Assembly: GCA_029065825.1 (NCBI GenBank)
Contig: JAIEHQ010000042.1
Coordinates: 1 to 8,287 of the forward strand
Source: Alistipes sp.
GTDB taxonomy: Bacteria; Bacteroidota; Bacteroidia; Bacteroidales; Rikenellaceae
Length of the DNA: 8,287 nucleotides
Reading direction: 5' to 3'
The position numbers and the translations under genes were made by a program. This document shows, piece by piece, positions 6,773 to 8,287 of this stretch. The notes beneath the pieces are model-generated. The model was not told the DNA's origin and did no database searches. It saw only the letters and a list, made by a program, of their open reading frames with translations. The first letter of the stretch is position 1, and every line of letters begins with the position of its first letter.

Positions 6773-8007
6773 CAGCAGAGTCCGAGTATTTGGTTGCGCA
6801 CCAGCATCGCCGCACCCCAGGCGTTGGCCGTCTTGCTCATCTTCGAGAGCCGGAACTGCGTGTCCTTATAGACGAGGTTGAGCGAGTATTTGTTGGTCGC
6901 CGATTTGAGCGGCAGCATCAGGTAGTCGCCCGCTTCGGCCAGGTCGCCTCCGACGATGACCGTTTCGGGGTTGAAGGTGTTGATCAGGAAGGCGACCGCC
7001 TTGCCCGCCTTTTCGCCCACCTCTTCGATCAGTTCGATCGACAGGTTGTCGTCGTTTTTGGCCGCTTCGATGATGTCGTCGATGCGGATCGGCTCCTCGC
7101 GGTTGTATTTTTCCCGCAGGATGGTGTTGCTTCCCTGGCGGATCCGCTCGATGAACTGCGCTTCGACGGCGATGCCCGACACTTCGGTTTCGAGGCACCC
7201 CTTCTTGCCGCAGGAGCAGATGATTTCGTTGTCGAAGAAGGGGATGTGGCCGAACTCCCCGGCGAATCCGCTTTTGCCGTAGTAGAGCTTGCCTTCGGTC
7301 ACGATGCCGATGGCCAGTCCTCGTCCCAGGTGGAGGTAGAGTACGTCCTGCTCCTCCTTGTTGGTACGGGAGCCCGTATATTCGGCGTAGCAGCGGGCGC
7401 GGGTATCGTTCTCGAGCATCACGCGCAGCCCCGTGCGCTCCTCGATGGTGTCGCGCAGCGACTGCTTCTCGGAGGTAAAGTAGTTGTAGCTGCGTCCCGT
7501 CGCGGGATTGACCCGGCCGCAGATGCTGACACCCAGCCCGAGGATCTTGGCGCGCTCCACGCCGCAGGTGTCGATGAAACTGACGATCTGCCGGCAGATC
7601 GTGTCGAGGCACTCGGGCGCGTCCAGCAGTGCGAAGTCGGCGGTCAGCTCCTCCTTGACGATGTTGTTCTGCAGGTCCGTGATGAGGAACGAGAGGTTGT
7701 CGCGGCCGATGTTCACGCCTGCGAAATAGATCGCCGAACTGGCCAGCCCGAAGACATTGGGACGTCGTCCGCCGGGGGTTTCGACTTTGCCCAGGTCGGT
7801 CACGATATTTTCGCTGGCGAGTTCCTGAACGAGTTTGGTGATCGTCGGGACGCTGATATGCAACTCCCTCGTCAGTTCCGAGAGCGTGCATTCGCCGTTT
7901 ACGGCCATGTGCGCGATGATATTCCGCTTGATCAGGTTGTTCTTGTGCGAAATGCCTTTCTGGCTCTCGGATTCCTGCCTGTTGAAGAATTCAGTCAGTG
8001 AAGCCAT
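6772..8007 (-). CDS. ROK-family transcriptional regulator (NagC/XylR-like)
   Basis: The 411-residue protein combines an N-terminal winged helix-turn-helix (about 24-85, helices around LSELTRELHISVPTITKLVQELA) with a C-terminal ROK sugar-binding fold. ROK features are GVSICGRVNPATG (159-171), END (199-201) with D201 at the sugar-contacting acid position, and a GFAGEFGH segment (247-254) within LYYGKSGFAGEFGHIPF. The zinc motif CSCGKKGCLET (264-274) has C264, C266 and C271, with H254 as the fourth ligand. The first phosphate loop (VNIGRDNLSFLITDL, 98-112) lacks the DxGGT of ROK sugar kinases, as in NagC/Mlc-type repressors, so regulation and not phosphorylation is expected. It probably binds DNA and releases it on binding a sugar or sugar phosphate. 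The ATG at 8007 follows a predicted promoter at 8059-8066. The gene is overlapped by the GNAT start. The ligand and target genes are not visible here. Confidence 0.9.
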   Translation of the reverse strand: MASLTEFFNRQESESQKGISHKNNLIKRNIIAHMAVNGECTLSELTRELHISVPTITKLVQELASENIVTDLGKVETPGGRRPNVFGLASSAIYFAGVNIGRDNLSFLITDLQNNIVKEELTADFALLDAPECLDTICRQIVSFIDTCGVERAKILGLGVSICGRVNPATGRSYNYFTSEKQSLRDTIEERTGLRVMLENDTRARCYAEYTGSRTNKEEQDVLYLHLGRGLAIGIVTEGKLYYGKSGFAGEFGHIPFFDNEIICSCGKKGCLETEVSGIAVEAQFIERIRQGSNTILREKYNREEPIRIDDIIEAAKNDDNLSIELIEEVGEKAGKAVAFLINTFNPETVIVGGDLAEAGDYLMLPLKSATNKYSLNLVYKDTQFRLSKMSKTANAWGAAMLVRNQILGLC

Positions 8008-8017
8008 AGTATTCGAA

Positions 8018-8050
8018 GGTTGTTTAGGTTGGTTTTAAGTTGGTTCGGTT
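8018..8050 (-). repeat. Five AACC units in the predicted leader of the ROK gene
   Basis: The plus strand carries GGTT at 8018, 8027, 8031, 8042 and 8047, so the minus-strand leader of the ROK mRNA reads as AACC five times in 33 nt. The units fall between the predicted start site (about 8052) and the ATG (8007). They could be a protein-binding site or just a low-complexity leader. No clean palindrome is formed. Confidence 0.4.
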
Positions 8051-8058
8051 AAGTTTTA

Positions 8059-8066
8059 CAAAAATA
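8059..8066 (-). promoter_or_regulatory. -7 promoter element of the ROK-GNAT operon
   Basis: TATTTTTG on the minus strand (8066-8059) matches TAnnTTTG exactly in a strongly AT-rich stretch (about 8050-8120). A proper -33 TTG is not found at 19-21 nt upstream; the region there is T-rich. Start is predicted near 8052, leaving a leader of about 45 nt. Three ATTGT copies at 8075, 8086 and 8101 (plus strand) lie just upstream and may be operator half-sites. A weaker plus-strand box, TATTTTCG at 8116-8123, would point toward the right edge. Confidence 0.5.
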
Positions 8067-8137
8067 GCAAAAAAATTGTAAAAACATTGTGTCTGAATCG
8101 ATTGTAATGATAAAATATTTTCGCCGGGGAAATATTC

Positions 8138-8287
8138 GGGGGGGGGGGTTTTTTTTGTAAATACCATCCCTGGGTGTGGGGGCCGCTCCGCCTGGCCCCG
8201 TAACTACCCCCCCGGGCGCCCCCCCCCCCCCCCGAGGAGGGGTACATTTACAGTCCACCCCTCGACGTATAGTGTTGTCGCTCCGCG
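8138..8287. other. Abnormal homopolymer-rich segment with no recognisable gene
   Basis: The segment has G at 8138-8148 (11), T at 8149-8156 (8), C at 8207-8213 (7) and C at 8219-8233 (15). Two small hairpins are also possible: GGGGCC/GGCCCC around 8179-8199, and GAGGGGT (8237-8243) with ACCCCTC (8257-8263). GTAAATACC near 8157-8165 is loosely mirrored by GGTACATTTAC near 8242-8252. No open frame here resembles a protein. Nothing else in the window looks like this, so a low-quality contig end is the simplest reading; a phase-variable tract is the alternative. Confidence 0.6.

Noticed and set aside
6790..8001. A 403-codon open frame on the plus strand
   Set aside because: It mirrors the ROK regulator on the other strand and shows only low-complexity Val/Asp/Arg-rich sequence. 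The ROK frame has clear motifs.
8049..8258. Small minus-strand open frames of 63-69 codons at the right edge
   Set aside because: They translate homopolymer runs into Gly and Pro stretches and cross the ROK promoter. No start signal or homology is apparent.
8138..8287. Possible mobile element end or attachment site at the right edge
   Set aside because: The loose inverted pair GTAAATACC / GGTACATTTAC is imperfect, and there is no transposase, integrase or target duplication in the window.

Overview
This window reads as a chromosomal stretch of a GC-rich member of the Bacteroidota, plausibly an Alistipes-like member of the Bacteroidales. Three intergenic sites match the Bacteroidota -7 promoter consensus TAnnTTTG, gene starts lack clear Shine-Dalgarno sequences, and the proteins look like Bacteroidales versions of their families. 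The genus is an inference from composition and family resemblance; no rRNA or other marker is present.

Layout: (1) Positions 1-591, plus strand, hold the 3' part of tsaB (tRNA t6A synthesis), which enters from the left edge. It ends at a perfect 19-bp hairpin (608-652) that faces a convergent minus-strand operon. (2) Positions 761-4695 are one compact minus-strand operon in the transcription order rpe (ribulose-5-phosphate 3-epimerase), an ABC-F ATPase, rlmB-type SpoU rRNA methyltransferase and a YgjP-like zinc metallopeptidase. The gaps are only 13, 6 and 13 nt, and a good Bacteroidota promoter precedes rpe. (3) Positions 4696-4771 are a divergent promoter region. (4) rmuC (4772-6079, plus) follows, with a -7 element so close to its ATG that its mRNA may be leaderless. 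(5) A strong hairpin (6101-6140) separates rmuC from a convergent minus-strand pair: a ROK-family transcriptional regulator (6772-8007) and a GNAT acetyltransferase (6257-6772), whose start and stop codons overlap as TGATG. (6) The ROK upstream region is AT-rich, with a -7 element and five AACC units in the predicted leader. From about 8138 to the right edge the sequence becomes abnormal, with an 11-nt G run, an 8-nt T run and 7- and 15-nt C runs, and no gene is recognisable.

Most of the window is housekeeping: tRNA and rRNA modification, a translation-associated ATPase, pentose phosphate metabolism and DNA maintenance. The sugar-responsive-type regulator with its coupled acetyltransferase is the only accessory-looking unit. 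I found no mobile element, CRISPR array, RNA gene or convincing new defence or biosynthetic system. The items most worth checking are the possible leaderless rmuC transcript with its overlapping divergent promoter, the ROK leader repeats and regulator-acetyltransferase coupling, and the right-hand homopolymer region, which may be an assembly artefact.
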